64,000 nucleotides of DNA from Sphingopyxis sp. MSC1_008 (GTDB lineage: Bacteria > Pseudomonadota > Alphaproteobacteria > Sphingomonadales > Sphingomonadaceae). This document shows positions 27,897-36,906 of the stretch, piece after piece (the stretch's first letter is position 1; every line of letters begins with the position of its first letter). Below the pieces are notes generated by a model, which saw nothing but the letters and a program-made list of their open reading frames with translations, was not told where the DNA came from and searched no databases. The DNA is taken from the NCBI RefSeq assembly GCF_023197165.1, contig NZ_JALPRD010000013.1, positions 62,001-126,000 of the forward strand, written 5' to 3'. The translations under genes and the position numbers were made by a program.

Positions 27897-28883
27897 TTAG
27901 CGCGCATCCTCGAGCCCGGACAGGAATGCCAGTAAAAGGGCGTTCACCTCGTCCGGGGCTTCTTGTTGCAACCAGTGGCCAGCGCCCTCAATTATGTGCG
28001 CGCCGCGCGGATCAGTGCAGCGCGCGAGGGGATCGGCATAGCGGTCGCCTGTCCCCAGGATCGTGCGGATGGGATCGCGGCCGCCGCCAATGAAAAGCGC
28101 CGGCTGAGTGATCATCTTTTCACGGTGCTGGCTCAGCGTGTCCCGGTCGAGTGGCGCGGCGCGGTATCGGTTCAGCCCCCCTCGGAAACCACCGGCAAAG
28201 CTCTGTACAAATGCGGCCAGTTCCTCTTCGGAGAGCCAAGGACCGACCGGAGAGACGTCGGGAATGCCGGCAACCAGATTGCGCGTGCCGGCCGGTCTCA
28301 CCAAGCCGTTGACCGAATCGGGACGGAGACCGGACAGGGCGTAGTAAAACCGGCGAAGGAACTCCTCGGGATTAGCGTCCAGTATCTTTTCGGCGCCGGG
28401 CTTGGTTAGAAGGTGCCGATAAAAAACCGGCTTGCCTGGCTCGTCGGGCCAGAATTCGTCCGGCACCTTGTCCGAATAAGGTGCCGCGGGAACCGACAGG
28501 CCGACCACTGCGCGAACCTTGTCCGGGTGAATTAGTGCCGTGCTATACACCTGCGGCGCGCCCCAGTCATGCCCGATGAGCACGGCGGGGCCGTCAGACA
28601 ATGCGTCGATGACGGCGCAGATATCACCGGTCATGTCGGCCATCGTGTAGTCTTCTACCGGTGCCGGCTGCGAAGATCCGCCATATCCGCGGGTGTCAAA
28701 GGCAGCGGCGGTATAGCCAGCCTCGGCAAGTGCCTTCATCTGGTGCCGCCAGGAAAACCATGCCTCTGGAAAGCCATGGACCATAAGGACAAGGGGACCT
28801 CTTCCCACATGCGCCACACGCAGCGATATGTCGCCGTTGTGAACATGTGCGAAAGTCGCGGTCGGCACCAGATTGTCGCTCAT
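27897..28883 (-). CDS. alpha/beta-fold hydrolase, epoxide-hydrolase-like
   Basis: This 328-residue cytosolic hydrolase has the oxyanion motif HGFPEAWFSWRHQ, the nucleophile elbow GHDWGAP (Asp nucleophile, as in epoxide hydrolases and haloalkane dehalogenases) and a late histidine in EGAGHWLQQEAP. DTRGYGGSS is also typical of epoxide hydrolases. The ATG at 28883 was chosen for its GGAG site seven bases upstream; the frame runs 16 codons further. A copy of the dyad operator lies 311 bp upstream. It could act on arene or alkene oxides; the nucleophile is Asp, so it is unlikely to be the Ser-type C-C hydrolase (MhpC) of the meta pathway. Confidence 0.9.
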   Translation of the reverse strand: MSDNLVPTATFAHVHNGDISLRVAHVGRGPLVLMVHGFPEAWFSWRHQMKALAEAGYTAAAFDTRGYGGSSQPAPVEDYTMADMTGDICAVIDALSDGPAVLIGHDWGAPQVYSTALIHPDKVRAVVGLSVPAAPYSDKVPDEFWPDEPGKPVFYRHLLTKPGAEKILDANPEEFLRRFYYALSGLRPDSVNGLVRPAGTRNLVAGIPDVSPVGPWLSEEELAAFVQSFAGGFRGGLNRYRAAPLDRDTLSQHREKMITQPALFIGGGRDPIRTILGTGDRYADPLARCTDPRGAHIIEGAGHWLQQEAPDEVNALLLAFLSGLEDAR

Positions 28884-29545
28884 CTCGTCACTCCGCCTTC
28901 TCTGTTGGGGCAAGTCCTGCTTATCGGCCAAGTCAGCGCGGGCATAAATTCCGAATAGCTTGCTGCACCGACCTAGGCGCCGACAATTGTCGTCGCAGTC
29001 ACGGATCGACCCGGCATGACAGGAGGCGCAACATCATTTAAGGAAATTTGGGCCCGGCGGGCACGCGGCAGGGCATAAGGCGGGCAGCTCCCAGGAAAGC
29101 AAAGCCTGTTCGCTCCGCACCGTTTCCCTCTAATTGGCGAGCAGTCTCGTCGTTTAGTTTGTGATCGTTTTTTAGGGGCGGGCCGCTGCGGCGTATATAG
29201 GAGTTAACCCGTAGAAGCGGCACAGTCTCCGCAGCAGACCATTCACTTTACGCGCGGTACACGCAGCGTAAGCAAGCCCCGGGTCACGTCATCTTTGATC
29301 TTATGCCGGTGACGTCGATGGTCGCTGCACCGCGCTCGTGCTGACCAACGAACTTCCTTTTTCGCGATGATGGTCCTGACCTCAGTAGCATCCTTGATTT
29401 CGGCACTTTCGGATGTCATCGCCCGATCCGGGCGGGACGGGCGGCATGGCGAGATATCGATCTGCGCCCCCGCTAGGCCCAGTGTGAGAAAGCGGGATGC
29501 GAGACGTATCCTCCGTCCGGCATCCCGCCTTGATGAGCCTTCGCC
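28884..29545. other. intergenic region before the hydrolase
   Basis: This is a 662-bp stretch with no supported gene. It contains one dyad motif (29195-29216), oriented toward the hydrolase. The remainder shows no open frame with a ribosome site and no repeat that I recognise. Confidence 0.5.
29195..29216 (-). promoter_or_regulatory. dyad operator copy E (before the hydrolase)
   Basis: ATATAGGAGTTAAC followed by CCGTAGAA matches the ideal dyad at 14 of 22 positions and keeps the central TTAA. It lies 311 bp from the hydrolase start, further than other copies. Confidence 0.45.
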
Positions 29546-30358
29546 CTAGAAGCTGTAGGTAACGGCGAAAACCCCGTAAGGACGTGTCTTGTGATAGACG
29601 ATCGGGCTGTTCTTCGCGTCGCCGAGCAACGACGACACGCCCCCCATCGCCATCACGCCGATGCGATCGGTCAGGCGGTAGACGACCGCCAGTTCGGCCT
29701 TGGCATCGTTGAATCCGCTTCCTGCTCTATATTGCAGCAGGCCTGACGCGGCGGACTGCTCGGCGGTCACCCCGAAATAGCGGTTATTGTGCTTGCGGTC
29801 TCCCCAGCTCGTGCCGATCGACGGGATCAGCGTGAGCTTGTCGCTAGCCGCAATCGGAAAGGCGAGGCTGGCATCGGCGACCACGCCTTCGGTGTTTCCG
29901 GTAATGATCTTGGTCGCGCTGATCGTCGCCTCGAAGCCGCTCTGGCGAAGTTTCAGGAAACCGCGCCCGCCGAGGCCCAGCGACAGCTTGCCGATGCCAT
30001 CGGGTGCATCCTTCGCGCGGTAGCCGCCGACCGGCGTAAGTCCCACGCCAACGGTCACATGGTCGGATTCGAGGAGATTGGCGCCGACACCGTCCTGCAG
30101 ATTGACGAAGAAACGGCCCCATTTGACATCAACCATAGGCAGCGGCTGGAACCTGTAGTCGTCCGCGCCTTGATAGGCTGGCGCGTAAAGCCCGCCGATG
30201 CCGACGATTATATGATCGCCGTCGGGGTCGACCGACCCGTCCAACGGCCCCTGTATCGGCGGCTGCGTCTGCGCCTGGACGGCGGCAGGTGCCAACGCGA
30301 ACGGGAGCATCGCGAGCATGAGGGCGGAACGCGTCCGCGGGGTGGATAAATTGCGCAT
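29546..30358 (-). CDS. MipA/OmpV family outer-membrane protein
   Basis: This 270-residue outer-membrane beta-barrel protein of the MipA/OmpV family scaffolds murein enzymes in E. coli or forms a small barrel. The signal peptide is clear (LMLAMLPFALAPAAVQAQ, about residues 13-30). The conserved GGLYAPAYQGADDYRFQPLPM block and the closing YGVFAVTYSF strand are present. The ATG at 30358 has GAAGGAAATT before it. The same frame remains open 160 codons upstream without a stop, running through a separate small frame (30359-30787). It is not obviously linked to the catabolic genes. Confidence 0.87.
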   Translation of the reverse strand: MRNLSTPRTRSALMLAMLPFALAPAAVQAQTQPPIQGPLDGSVDPDGDHIIVGIGGLYAPAYQGADDYRFQPLPMVDVKWGRFFVNLQDGVGANLLESDHVTVGVGLTPVGGYRAKDAPDGIGKLSLGLGGRGFLKLRQSGFEATISATKIITGNTEGVVADASLAFPIAASDKLTLIPSIGTSWGDRKHNNRYFGVTAEQSAASGLLQYRAGSGFNDAKAELAVVYRLTDRIGVMAMGGVSSLLGDAKNSPIVYHKTRPYGVFAVTYSF

Positions 30359-30787
30359 AATTTCCTTCGCTATGCTGGGGGGAGTAAGGAACCGGATTAG
30401 TCCGGACGCCGGGACGGGGGATGGGGGGAGGCGGCCCGGCGCCCGGTTTTCCGCGCCGCGTCGGACAATGCTGCCGGCGCGGACGCGAAAATTATGTTGC
30501 AGTCGATACGGCGCGATCAGCCGGTCGATCGCTTCCTTTTGCAGGGCATCATACCCGGCCAGGATAAGGCGATCGCATTCGTCTTGCGGAAGATCGTTCT
30601 TCGACGTCCGGCTCAGGATCGCATAGCGCCGCAGCGCCTCGAGCCGGGAATTGGCAAGCGGAAGCGACGTCGCCCGATGTCCAAAAAACCACAGAAAGAT
30701 ATGGCTGCGCGGCAACAGGCTGGAACGCCGATCGACGAGCGACACAGCAATCACTTGTTCTTCCAGCGGTGTCAGTTCGTTGGCCAT
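30359..30787 (-). CDS. small hypothetical frame running into MipA
   Basis: The ATG at 30787 has AAGGAG nine bases upstream and opens MANELTPLEEQVIAVS, followed by helical sequence including CDRLILAGYDALQKEAIDRL. I recall similar small hypothetical proteins of about 90 residues in sphingomonads but cannot name the family. No stop occurs before the MipA ATG, so the frame would give a 413-residue fusion if read through. The most likely explanation is loss of a stop, or simple co-translation with internal initiation at 30358. The boundary given is only that MipA start. Confidence 0.4.
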
Positions 30788-30909
30788 CGGCGGCGTCTCC
30801 TTCTTCCCTGAGACGCCGACGGGCGAACCGCTCCTCATTAAAAAATTGCAAGTGGCTGTGCAGGGCGCAAAAAGGGCGAGAAAACGTGCTTTTTCGGCCG
30901 TCCGCAGGG

Positions 30910-33261
30910 TCAGAAGCGAGCGTCGATCCCGAGACGGATCGTGCGCGGACGCACGGGGGTCATCTGGTTCCGCTCTGCCAGCCCGAACGGGTTGCCGAAC
31001 GCGAAGGTGTTCGCGCGCGTGTCACCAAGGTTCGAGATGTCGAGCGACAAACCGAAACGGCGAAAGCCGAGCCGCGTACCGATACCGACGACCCCGTAAT
31101 TGCCTTGTGAGACGTCGAGCAAGGGCCCCACGCCAAGGTTCGACTTGCCGAAGCCGCGAAACGATGCGTCGACGGCGAGACTGGTGTTCGGCGCTAGCTG
31201 GGTGCGCCATTCCACCCCGAGCCGCAACCCGTCGTCGGGAATATTGGGAAGCGTGTTCTTGTTCGGCTCGCCGAATTCGGAGGGAACATCGTAAAGATAG
31301 CTCTGGTTGACGAATGCCGCGGCGGTCAGCGTCAGCGACGGCCAGACCCGCCACCGCAGCTCGCCGTCAAGCCCGTAGATCCGGCCGTTGCCGATATTGG
31401 CCGTATAAGGAAGGCCCGCCGTATCGACTAGGTCGGCCTGGATGTTGTTCCAGTCGACGGCAAAGACCGCGGCGCGAACCGAGAGACGGTCAACGTTCCG
31501 GTCACGCCACCGGATACCCAGTTCGACCTGCCTCAGTTCATCGCTCAGAAATTCCTGACCGCCCTCGGTCGACCCGGCAGGTGCGACCGCGAAGCCGGCG
31601 GTCCTGAATCCTTCCTGATAATGGCCGTAAACCGAAAGCGAGGGACTAAGCTGCCAGTCAAGCGCCGCGGTCGTCGCGAAGCGCACGCGCACCCGCGACG
31701 CTTCCTCAGGCACGTCGGCTCCCTCGCCGATTAGTCGTCCAGCCCCGCCCCCGACCGAAAGTCGCCCACCCATCGTCAGATGAAGCGACCGCGTCACCGG
31801 GAGCGTCGCCTGTCCAAAGAGCGAAAGCTCCCGCTGCCGGTTGCGGAGTCCTGCGATCTGCTCAGGCGCATCGGGCGACCCCAACCATCGCGACACGCGG
31901 CTGACGTTGTGGATCGCTGCGAAGCCCACGACCCACGGCGTTTTCGCCTCGCCACCCGAAAGCCGCGTCTCATGGGACCAGAAGGTGATATCGTTCTGCT
32001 CCTCGAAGCGTCGCGGCGCGGCGGCGGGCCCGGTCGCGTCGAAAACCGTCGAGAGATGTTGCCGCGCAACCGAGTTCGTCGAGACGAGTTCGCCTTCGCC
32101 CGTCGGCCGGCGCGCAGTAATATAAGCCAATCGATATTCGTTCCGGAACGGCTGCGACATTGCATTGCGACGCTCGAGCGGGGGTTCGCCGCGCAGCAGA
32201 TATTGTCCGTCATCGGTCCTGATCCGCTGATAGACCCCGCCGACGTCGACCGTCCATCCCACGACATCGTCGATGCGCCAGATCAGCCGCTGGCCGAAAA
32301 TGGAGCCGCCATTGATATCGCGCTTTTCTCGGCCCGGATCGTCGATGTAACCCGCCTCGCGTGCGCCGTAGACGACGGCGCGCAGCCCCATCCGCCCCCG
32401 CGCCAGCGGCAGATTGACCATCGCGGCGAGATCGCCGCCAAAGCCGCCGAAGCGCGTCGCGCTAACGCCCGCCGACGCGCTCGCATAAGCCGAGCCGCTG
32501 TCGGGCCCATTGGGCACGAGCCGCACGATCCCGCCGATCGAACCGGCGCCATATAATGTTCCTTGCGGTCCTGCGAGAACCTCGACGCGATCGAGATCGT
32601 AAAGGTTGAGGTCGGGATCGGGCGCATTGTAGGACAGGCGGACGTCGCCGAGATATTGCCCCACTGTCGCCTGGGTCGGACCATTGAAACTGCTGTCCGC
32701 GATGCCGCGCACATAGATTTTGTTACGCCCCCGACCAAGGTTGGTGGCGTTGAGCGTCGGGAGCACGGCAGCGATGGCGGCCGTTCCGCCGGGCGCGCTG
32801 CGTGCCAACCAATCGGAATCGAGACCAACAATCTTTGCCGAACCCGGAAAATTGTCGAGCCGTATATTCTGTTTGCTGGCGGTGACGATGATATCGACCG
32901 GATCATCCTGTACCGCAGGGGCTCTCGGCGGTGCCGGTTTCGCTGGGCGCGGCCGCTTCGGCAGCGCACGGCTGCGCACGAGCCGCACAGTCGCCCGATC
33001 GTAAAAGATCGCCTCCGCGCCGGTACCTCGCAAAGCCCGGTCGAGCGCCGCGCGGATCGGAAGGTCGCCCCTCACCCCCGGCGACCGGCGCGCCGCGATA
33101 TCGGGATCGGTGATGGCGATGGTGATCCCGGCCTGCACGCCCAGCCGAGCCGCGACCTCGCCAAGCGGGCCTGGCGGGATGTCGAACGACCGCGCATGGG
33201 CCGGATCGGTCGCTGCAAGGCCGAACAGCGCGACCGCCGCCGCCCACCTATGGCGCGGCAC
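30910..33261 (-). CDS. TonB-dependent receptor with STN signalling domain
   Basis: This 783-residue FecA-like outer-membrane transducer has a signal peptide (residues 1-23) and an N-terminal STN domain (about 25-95: FDIPPGPLGEVAARLG, RSPGVRGDLPIRAALDRALRGTG). The TonB box is DIIVTASKQ. The plug contains GRGRNKIYVRGIADSSFNG and VEVLAGPQGTLYGAGSIGG, and the barrel ends RTIRLGIDARF. The STN domain normally relays ligand binding to a FecR protein. The start overlaps the FecR stop by 14 bases, which confirms the trio. Ligand unknown; Fe-siderophore is the classical type, but the barrel is of the sphingomonad type also used for other compounds. Confidence 0.95.
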   Translation of the reverse strand: MPRHRWAAAVALFGLAATDPAHARSFDIPPGPLGEVAARLGVQAGITIAITDPDIAARRSPGVRGDLPIRAALDRALRGTGAEAIFYDRATVRLVRSRALPKRPRPAKPAPPRAPAVQDDPVDIIVTASKQNIRLDNFPGSAKIVGLDSDWLARSAPGGTAAIAAVLPTLNATNLGRGRNKIYVRGIADSSFNGPTQATVGQYLGDVRLSYNAPDPDLNLYDLDRVEVLAGPQGTLYGAGSIGGIVRLVPNGPDSGSAYASASAGVSATRFGGFGGDLAAMVNLPLARGRMGLRAVVYGAREAGYIDDPGREKRDINGGSIFGQRLIWRIDDVVGWTVDVGGVYQRIRTDDGQYLLRGEPPLERRNAMSQPFRNEYRLAYITARRPTGEGELVSTNSVARQHLSTVFDATGPAAAPRRFEEQNDITFWSHETRLSGGEAKTPWVVGFAAIHNVSRVSRWLGSPDAPEQIAGLRNRQRELSLFGQATLPVTRSLHLTMGGRLSVGGGAGRLIGEGADVPEEASRVRVRFATTAALDWQLSPSLSVYGHYQEGFRTAGFAVAPAGSTEGGQEFLSDELRQVELGIRWRDRNVDRLSVRAAVFAVDWNNIQADLVDTAGLPYTANIGNGRIYGLDGELRWRVWPSLTLTAAAFVNQSYLYDVPSEFGEPNKNTLPNIPDDGLRLGVEWRTQLAPNTSLAVDASFRGFGKSNLGVGPLLDVSQGNYGVVGIGTRLGFRRFGLSLDISNLGDTRANTFAFGNPFGLAERNQMTPVRPRTIRLGIDARF

Positions 33262-34201
33262 TGCCGGCCGGCCTCATGATCCACCCATCGGGACGCTCTT
33301 CAACGGCGATGTTCAATGCGGGGCTCAGCCGCCTGAGCTGTCCGGCGCCGCTGCCGTCAAGGATGATCGTCCCAAAAAAAGGCTGGCCGGCAATCGATGG
33401 CGCGGCGGCAACAGGCACCCCGAGCGCGCGGCTGAGATCCTCGGCGACGCGCGACAGCGGTGCCCCGGCATAGACGAGCGATCCCGTCTTCCAAGATCCG
33501 ACGGCCGTGATAGGGACATCGGCCACCTTAAGGCTCGTGGCACCCCCGCGATCGACAAGACTCTGTCCGGCATCGAGCGACACGGCGCGCGCTCCGGGAT
33601 TATAGACGATCCTGCCTTCCGCGACGGCGACGCGGACCTCGCCCCGCTGGTGCACGACATTGAAAACCGTTCCGGCATCTTCAACGATATTGGTGCCCAC
33701 TTCGAGGCGGAACGGGTTTTGCACATCGTGCCGAACCCGAAACAGCGCCTCGCCCGAGGCGAGCGAGGCGAAACGCGGATCTTTTCGGTCGAACGTCATC
33801 CGCGTGGCGCCGTTGAGCGTGACTTCGGTCGCGGCGTCGAGCGCGACCACCCGCCGTTCGCCGGGCGCCGTCACGACATCGTAGCGGCCAGAAGTCGGGC
33901 TGGAAAACAGGAGGACGGCCGCGGCTATAGAAGCCGCGATGGCGCCGCCGAAAAGGCCGCCGCGCCATCGGCGCCGCGGCGGCTCGTCATGATCGTTGGC
34001 GGCTTCACGGATGACGATGTGCGACAAGAGGGGATCGATCGCCTGATCGGCGGCTTCAATTGCATCATACGCCTCCGCGTGGCGCACGTCTTCGGCGAGC
34101 CACTCCGCGAATGCCTCCCAAATAGCATCGTCGCCATCGCGCAGCCGGATATGCCACTCGATCGCGCGTGCGCGGATATTGTCCTTCACCTCATGTGGCA
34201 T
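33248..34201 (-). CDS. FecR-family anti-sigma regulator
   Basis: This 317-residue inner-membrane anti-sigma protein has an N-terminal cytoplasmic domain that binds the sigma factor (DUF4880-like, WHIRLRDGDDAIWEAFAEWL). One membrane segment follows (GGAIAASIAAAVLLF, about residues 85-99). The periplasmic FecR domain (YDVVTAPGERRVVALDAATEVTLN) and a C-terminal STN-contact domain complete it. Its start overlaps the sigma gene end by 11 bases. It passes the receptor signal to the ECF sigma factor encoded just before it. Confidence 0.92.
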   Translation of the reverse strand: MPHEVKDNIRARAIEWHIRLRDGDDAIWEAFAEWLAEDVRHAEAYDAIEAADQAIDPLLSHIVIREAANDHDEPPRRRWRGGLFGGAIAASIAAAVLLFSSPTSGRYDVVTAPGERRVVALDAATEVTLNGATRMTFDRKDPRFASLASGEALFRVRHDVQNPFRLEVGTNIVEDAGTVFNVVHQRGEVRVAVAEGRIVYNPGARAVSLDAGQSLVDRGGATSLKVADVPITAVGSWKTGSLVYAGAPLSRVAEDLSRALGVPVAAAPSIAGQPFFGTIILDGSGAGQLRRLSPALNIAVEERPDGWIMRPAGSAAP

Positions 34202-34757
34202 GGCGGTTTCTTTCACCTGTAAGATGCCGCCGATCAGGGCGATCCTCATCCCATCGAAGCCGCGCCGAGGTAATAGCTTCATAGGCCCGCGCCAGATGCT
34301 TCTCGACGGCGCTGACACTGATCCCCAGTTCTTCTGCGATCCAGCGCTGGGGCTCGCCATCGATCCGGAAGCGGCGAAAGATGATCCGGCTCCGTTCGGG
34401 CAGATCGTCGAGCACGCGTTGGAGGATGGCGAGCTGTTCCTTTGCGATGAGTTCGGTCTCGACCGACGGCCGTTCATCGACCTCGCCGTCGCGCCCGCCA
34501 TTGATCCCCGCCCAATCCTCCTCCCGGCGCACCCGCCGGCCCGCGGTGCGGCGATGCATGAGGAAGTGATTGTTCGTCATGCTGTAGAGATAGGCGCGGG
34601 CTTGGGATACCGGGCCGATATGATCCGCCAGCAGCTTCATATGAACGTCTTGGAGGATATCCTCCGCCTCGTCGGCCAAGGCGCCGCGCGCCATCAGATA
34701 GCGCAGCAGCGCCGGACGCAATTCGCCGAACTGGGAGACCAGCCCGCCATCGCTCAT
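34191..34757 (-). CDS. ECF-subfamily RNA polymerase sigma factor (FecI-like)
   Basis: This 188-residue ECF sigma factor has region 2 (LRYLMARGALADEAEDILQDVH, ARAYLYSMTNN) and region 4 (LDDLPERSRIIFRRFRIDG, then EELGISVSAVEKHLARA). It belongs to the iron-type/FecI group by its setting with fecR and an STN-type receptor, all in one leftward operon with overlapping genes. It should direct transcription of the receptor gene. The start at 34757 is uncertain by a few codons. Confidence 0.93.
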   Translation of the reverse strand: MSDGGLVSQFGELRPALLRYLMARGALADEAEDILQDVHMKLLADHIGPVSQARAYLYSMTNNHFLMHRRTAGRRVRREEDWAGINGGRDGEVDERPSVETELIAKEQLAILQRVLDDLPERSRIIFRRFRIDGEPQRWIAEELGISVSAVEKHLARAYEAITSARLRWDEDRPDRRHLTGERNRHAT

Positions 34758-35204
34758 GACGGATACACAAAAGCGAGATGGGGAGACTGGCAGCCAGAGG
34801 GACCATCGCGTTTCGCCAAGGCGGCAGCGCGCCGCGGTGAGGATAGCCGATACCGCGATGAGGTATGGGCAACCGCCGCATCAAGTGCGTTAGGAAACAG
34901 TCTCATTCGAGCGAGAAATGCCGTCAAAAGCGGCTCCAACTTTTACAAATTGCAGGTAATATGAGCACGACCAAGCCGCGGCCGCAGGCCTATCCTACTC
35001 GTCCTGCAGGCGCAACCCGTCCGCTCCCACGTCGAGCGAGTGACCTCGCGACCTCTCGTTTGCCGAGTCATGACCCCCCTCCGAAACGAAGAGTCCGCGA
35101 CCGGGCTGATATGGTGGAGACTTAGCGCGCGCTATCGCAGATTCGTCAAAAACCATTTTAATATCAAATATATATTTATGATATTTCAGTTGGCGTGAAC
35201 GGTT
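34758..35204. other. AT-rich intergenic region before the sigma factor
   Basis: This 447-bp region contains no credible gene. The part at 35140-35190 is strikingly AT-rich for this chromosome and holds an inverted repeat. The region is probably the promoter of the sigma-FecR-receptor operon. Confidence 0.5.
35160..35185. repeat. AT-rich inverted repeat near the sciP 3' end
   Basis: AATATCA and TGATATT are perfect inverted 7-mers separated by 12 bases of A and T only. The setting is about 20 bp from the stop of the sciP-like gene and 400 bp before the ECF sigma gene. It may be a protein-binding site or a curved-DNA element; the role is unknown. Confidence 0.4.
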
Positions 35205-35591
35205 TCACGAGCGGCATTGCGAGGCCGCCCTCCCGTCTTCAACGGCGGCGACATCGCAGGACGGCGCGGAATAGCCAGACGCGTGACCTTCTCTTAACAA
35301 GAGCGCGTCTGGACACCGCTCGCGATAGTGCTGGATGCGCGTCGTGCGCAGGCCGGGAACGCCGACGTGATCGAAAAGGCGTTGCCAGTTCGCCAGCTCA
35401 TCAACGTCCATGCGATAGCGTGCGCAAGCCTCGGCGGGCGTCAGCAACCCGCCTTCAACCGCAGCCACGACCTGCGCCTTGCGGCGGCTCACCCACCGCG
35501 TCGTTTCTGGTGGCGGCAGATTATCCAGTGTCAGTTCCTCGCCCAACGGGCCGATGACCGAGGCCGGACGTAAATTCAGATTCTCGAGCAC
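35205..35591 (-). CDS. sciP: SciP-like DUF1153 protein, extended C-terminus
   Basis: This is a homologue of SciP, the small alphaproteobacterial protein that represses CtrA activation. It carries the full core: LRPASVIGPLGEELTLDNLP, WVSRRKAQVVAAVEGGLLT, EACARYRMDVDELANWQRL and the closing GLRTTRIQHYR. The GTG at 35591 follows GGAGAG by five bases and gives 128 residues. Usual SciP proteins are about 90 residues, so the last 40 (from ERCPDALLLRE) are extra and low in complexity. The frame may have lost its stop. It sits alone in an accessory region, so it is probably a second copy rather than the cell-cycle one. Confidence 0.8.
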   Translation of the reverse strand: MLENLNLRPASVIGPLGEELTLDNLPPPETTRWVSRRKAQVVAAVEGGLLTPAEACARYRMDVDELANWQRLFDHVGVPGLRTTRIQHYRERCPDALLLREGHASGYSAPSCDVAAVEDGRAASQCRS

Positions 35592-36170
35592 ATCGACTCT
35601 CCGTCGCGCGGCTTGCGCCGCAGTGGTGCCCCCCCATGGTTTTGCAACGGCGCTGTGCTCGCGAAATCGGGTTAACGAACTTTTGGCTGGCTTCGGGAAT
35701 TGCGATGAACGGAGTACTGCACGCGACACATCCAGACGGCGCCGTCGGCGCCTTCGCGCATATGCATCCCGACTGCGGATATGGGAGCGCGGATGGCAAC
35801 CGAACGTACCGCGTATCGTGACGCAAAGGATCGCTTCATTCAAATCCCGAGCGCGCAACCCTCGCCGATCTGGCCGATGTCATGGGACGCGTCGGCGACG
35901 GGGCCGGCATGACCGCCGGGGACGCCTCCTGCGCGGCAGGCAGCTCGCCCGTAGATGAAATGCGGCAGCAGATAGCCGTTTCAGCACCAGGAAGCTGTCC
36001 CTCGCCGACCGGCCGGACGCTTGGGCCATTCCCACACGATCCGCTGGCGCATCAGCCTGATTGGGACGCCCGTCCGGCAGGGTAGAGTTCACCCTCATTG
36101 CGACAGGCTCGGCGATGAGGGAATTGGAGAGCGGGTACCGTTCCGCGACGCTCGCATGAGGAGAATGAAA
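35592..36170. other. intergenic region between sciP-like and secreted cupin genes
   Basis: I find no convincing gene in this 579-bp divergent region. Several short frames lack ribosome sites, and none resembles a known family. A candidate promoter is not obvious. Confidence 0.45.
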
Positions 36171-36647
36171 ATGAAGCTTCGCTATGTCCTGATCGGAATT
36201 GCGCTTCTCGGGAGTGAGGCCTCTGCGACCAGCCCCTCCGCACAACCACCCAAAGACGTGATGGAGATTGTTGAGGAGGGGGAGATAGAATGGGCGGCGA
36301 GCCGGTTCGGCGCGCATCTGCCGATCGCCATTCTGGCCGGAGACCCGACGAAGCCGGGCCCCTATGTCGTGCGAGTCAAATTCTCTCCGGGCCATATGAG
36401 CAAACCTCATTTTCACCAGGAAACGCGTTATATTTTGGTGCTCAAAGGCACATGGTGGGCGGGCTGGGGTCCATCAGGAGATCATGGCGCGACCGTGGCA
36501 GTGCCGGCGGGCAGCTTCGTCGTCCACCACCCCAACAAAATTCATTATGATGGAGCGAAGGATGATGAAGTCGAGCTGTTGATCATGGGCACGGGCCCGA
36601 GCTCGATAACCGATGTGGATCCATCCGGGAAGCCGACCAAGGAGTAA
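36171..36647 (+). CDS. secreted small cupin protein
   Basis: This 158-residue protein has a signal peptide (residues 1-20, LIGIALLGSEASAT) and one cupin domain. The metal motif is seen in GHMSKPHFHQETRYILVLKG and a later HHPNKIHYDGA. An AGGAG site lies seven bases before the ATG at 36171; two upstream ATG codons are too near to it. It lies in the opposite direction to the paralogous receptor 2. The metal and reaction are not known; periplasmic sugar or aromatic binding are possible. Confidence 0.82.
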   Translation: MKLRYVLIGIALLGSEASATSPSAQPPKDVMEIVEEGEIEWAASRFGAHLPIAILAGDPTKPGPYVVRVKFSPGHMSKPHFHQETRYILVLKGTWWAGWGPSGDHGATVAVPAGSFVVHHPNKIHYDGAKDDEVELLIMGTGPSSITDVDPSGKPTKE

Positions 36648-36654
36648 GGATTAG

Positions 36655-36681
36655 CACCATCGGCGCGGCGCGCCGATGGTG
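36655..36681 (+). terminator. hairpin terminator after the secreted cupin gene
   Basis: CACCATCGGCG and CGCCGATGGTG form an 11-bp perfect stem around CGGCG, beginning eight bases after the cupin stop codon. There is no T run, so it may be a rho-independent end of the weak type or a hairpin barrier. Confidence 0.5.
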
Positions 36682-36777
36682 GTGACAGGCGGCGCCGTGG
36701 ACGATGCAATCGCCCTGTTTGTCCGTCGGAGATTTCTCCTCGATCGCGCCGCAAAATCGAGGTTCACCAGGCTGGGC

Positions 36778-36820
36778 CCGTCTGCCATTCTTCGGGCGGA
36801 ACCCGAAGAATGGCAGACGG
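36778..36820. terminator. 19-bp perfect stem-loop between convergent genes
   Basis: The left arm CCGTCTGCCATTCTTCGGG (36778-36796) pairs exactly with 36802-36820 around a CGGAA loop. It lies between the convergent cupin and receptor 2 genes. No T run follows on either strand. It could act as a transcription barrier in both directions or be the trace of a small inverted-repeat element. Confidence 0.6.
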
Positions 36821-36906
36821 CTGGTTCTAGTGCCGACCCCACTTCGGGAAGGCGTTGTCGTCGCTGCCTATGTCATCTCCGTTTTCACAGGCTCCCGTCG
36901 CCTTCA

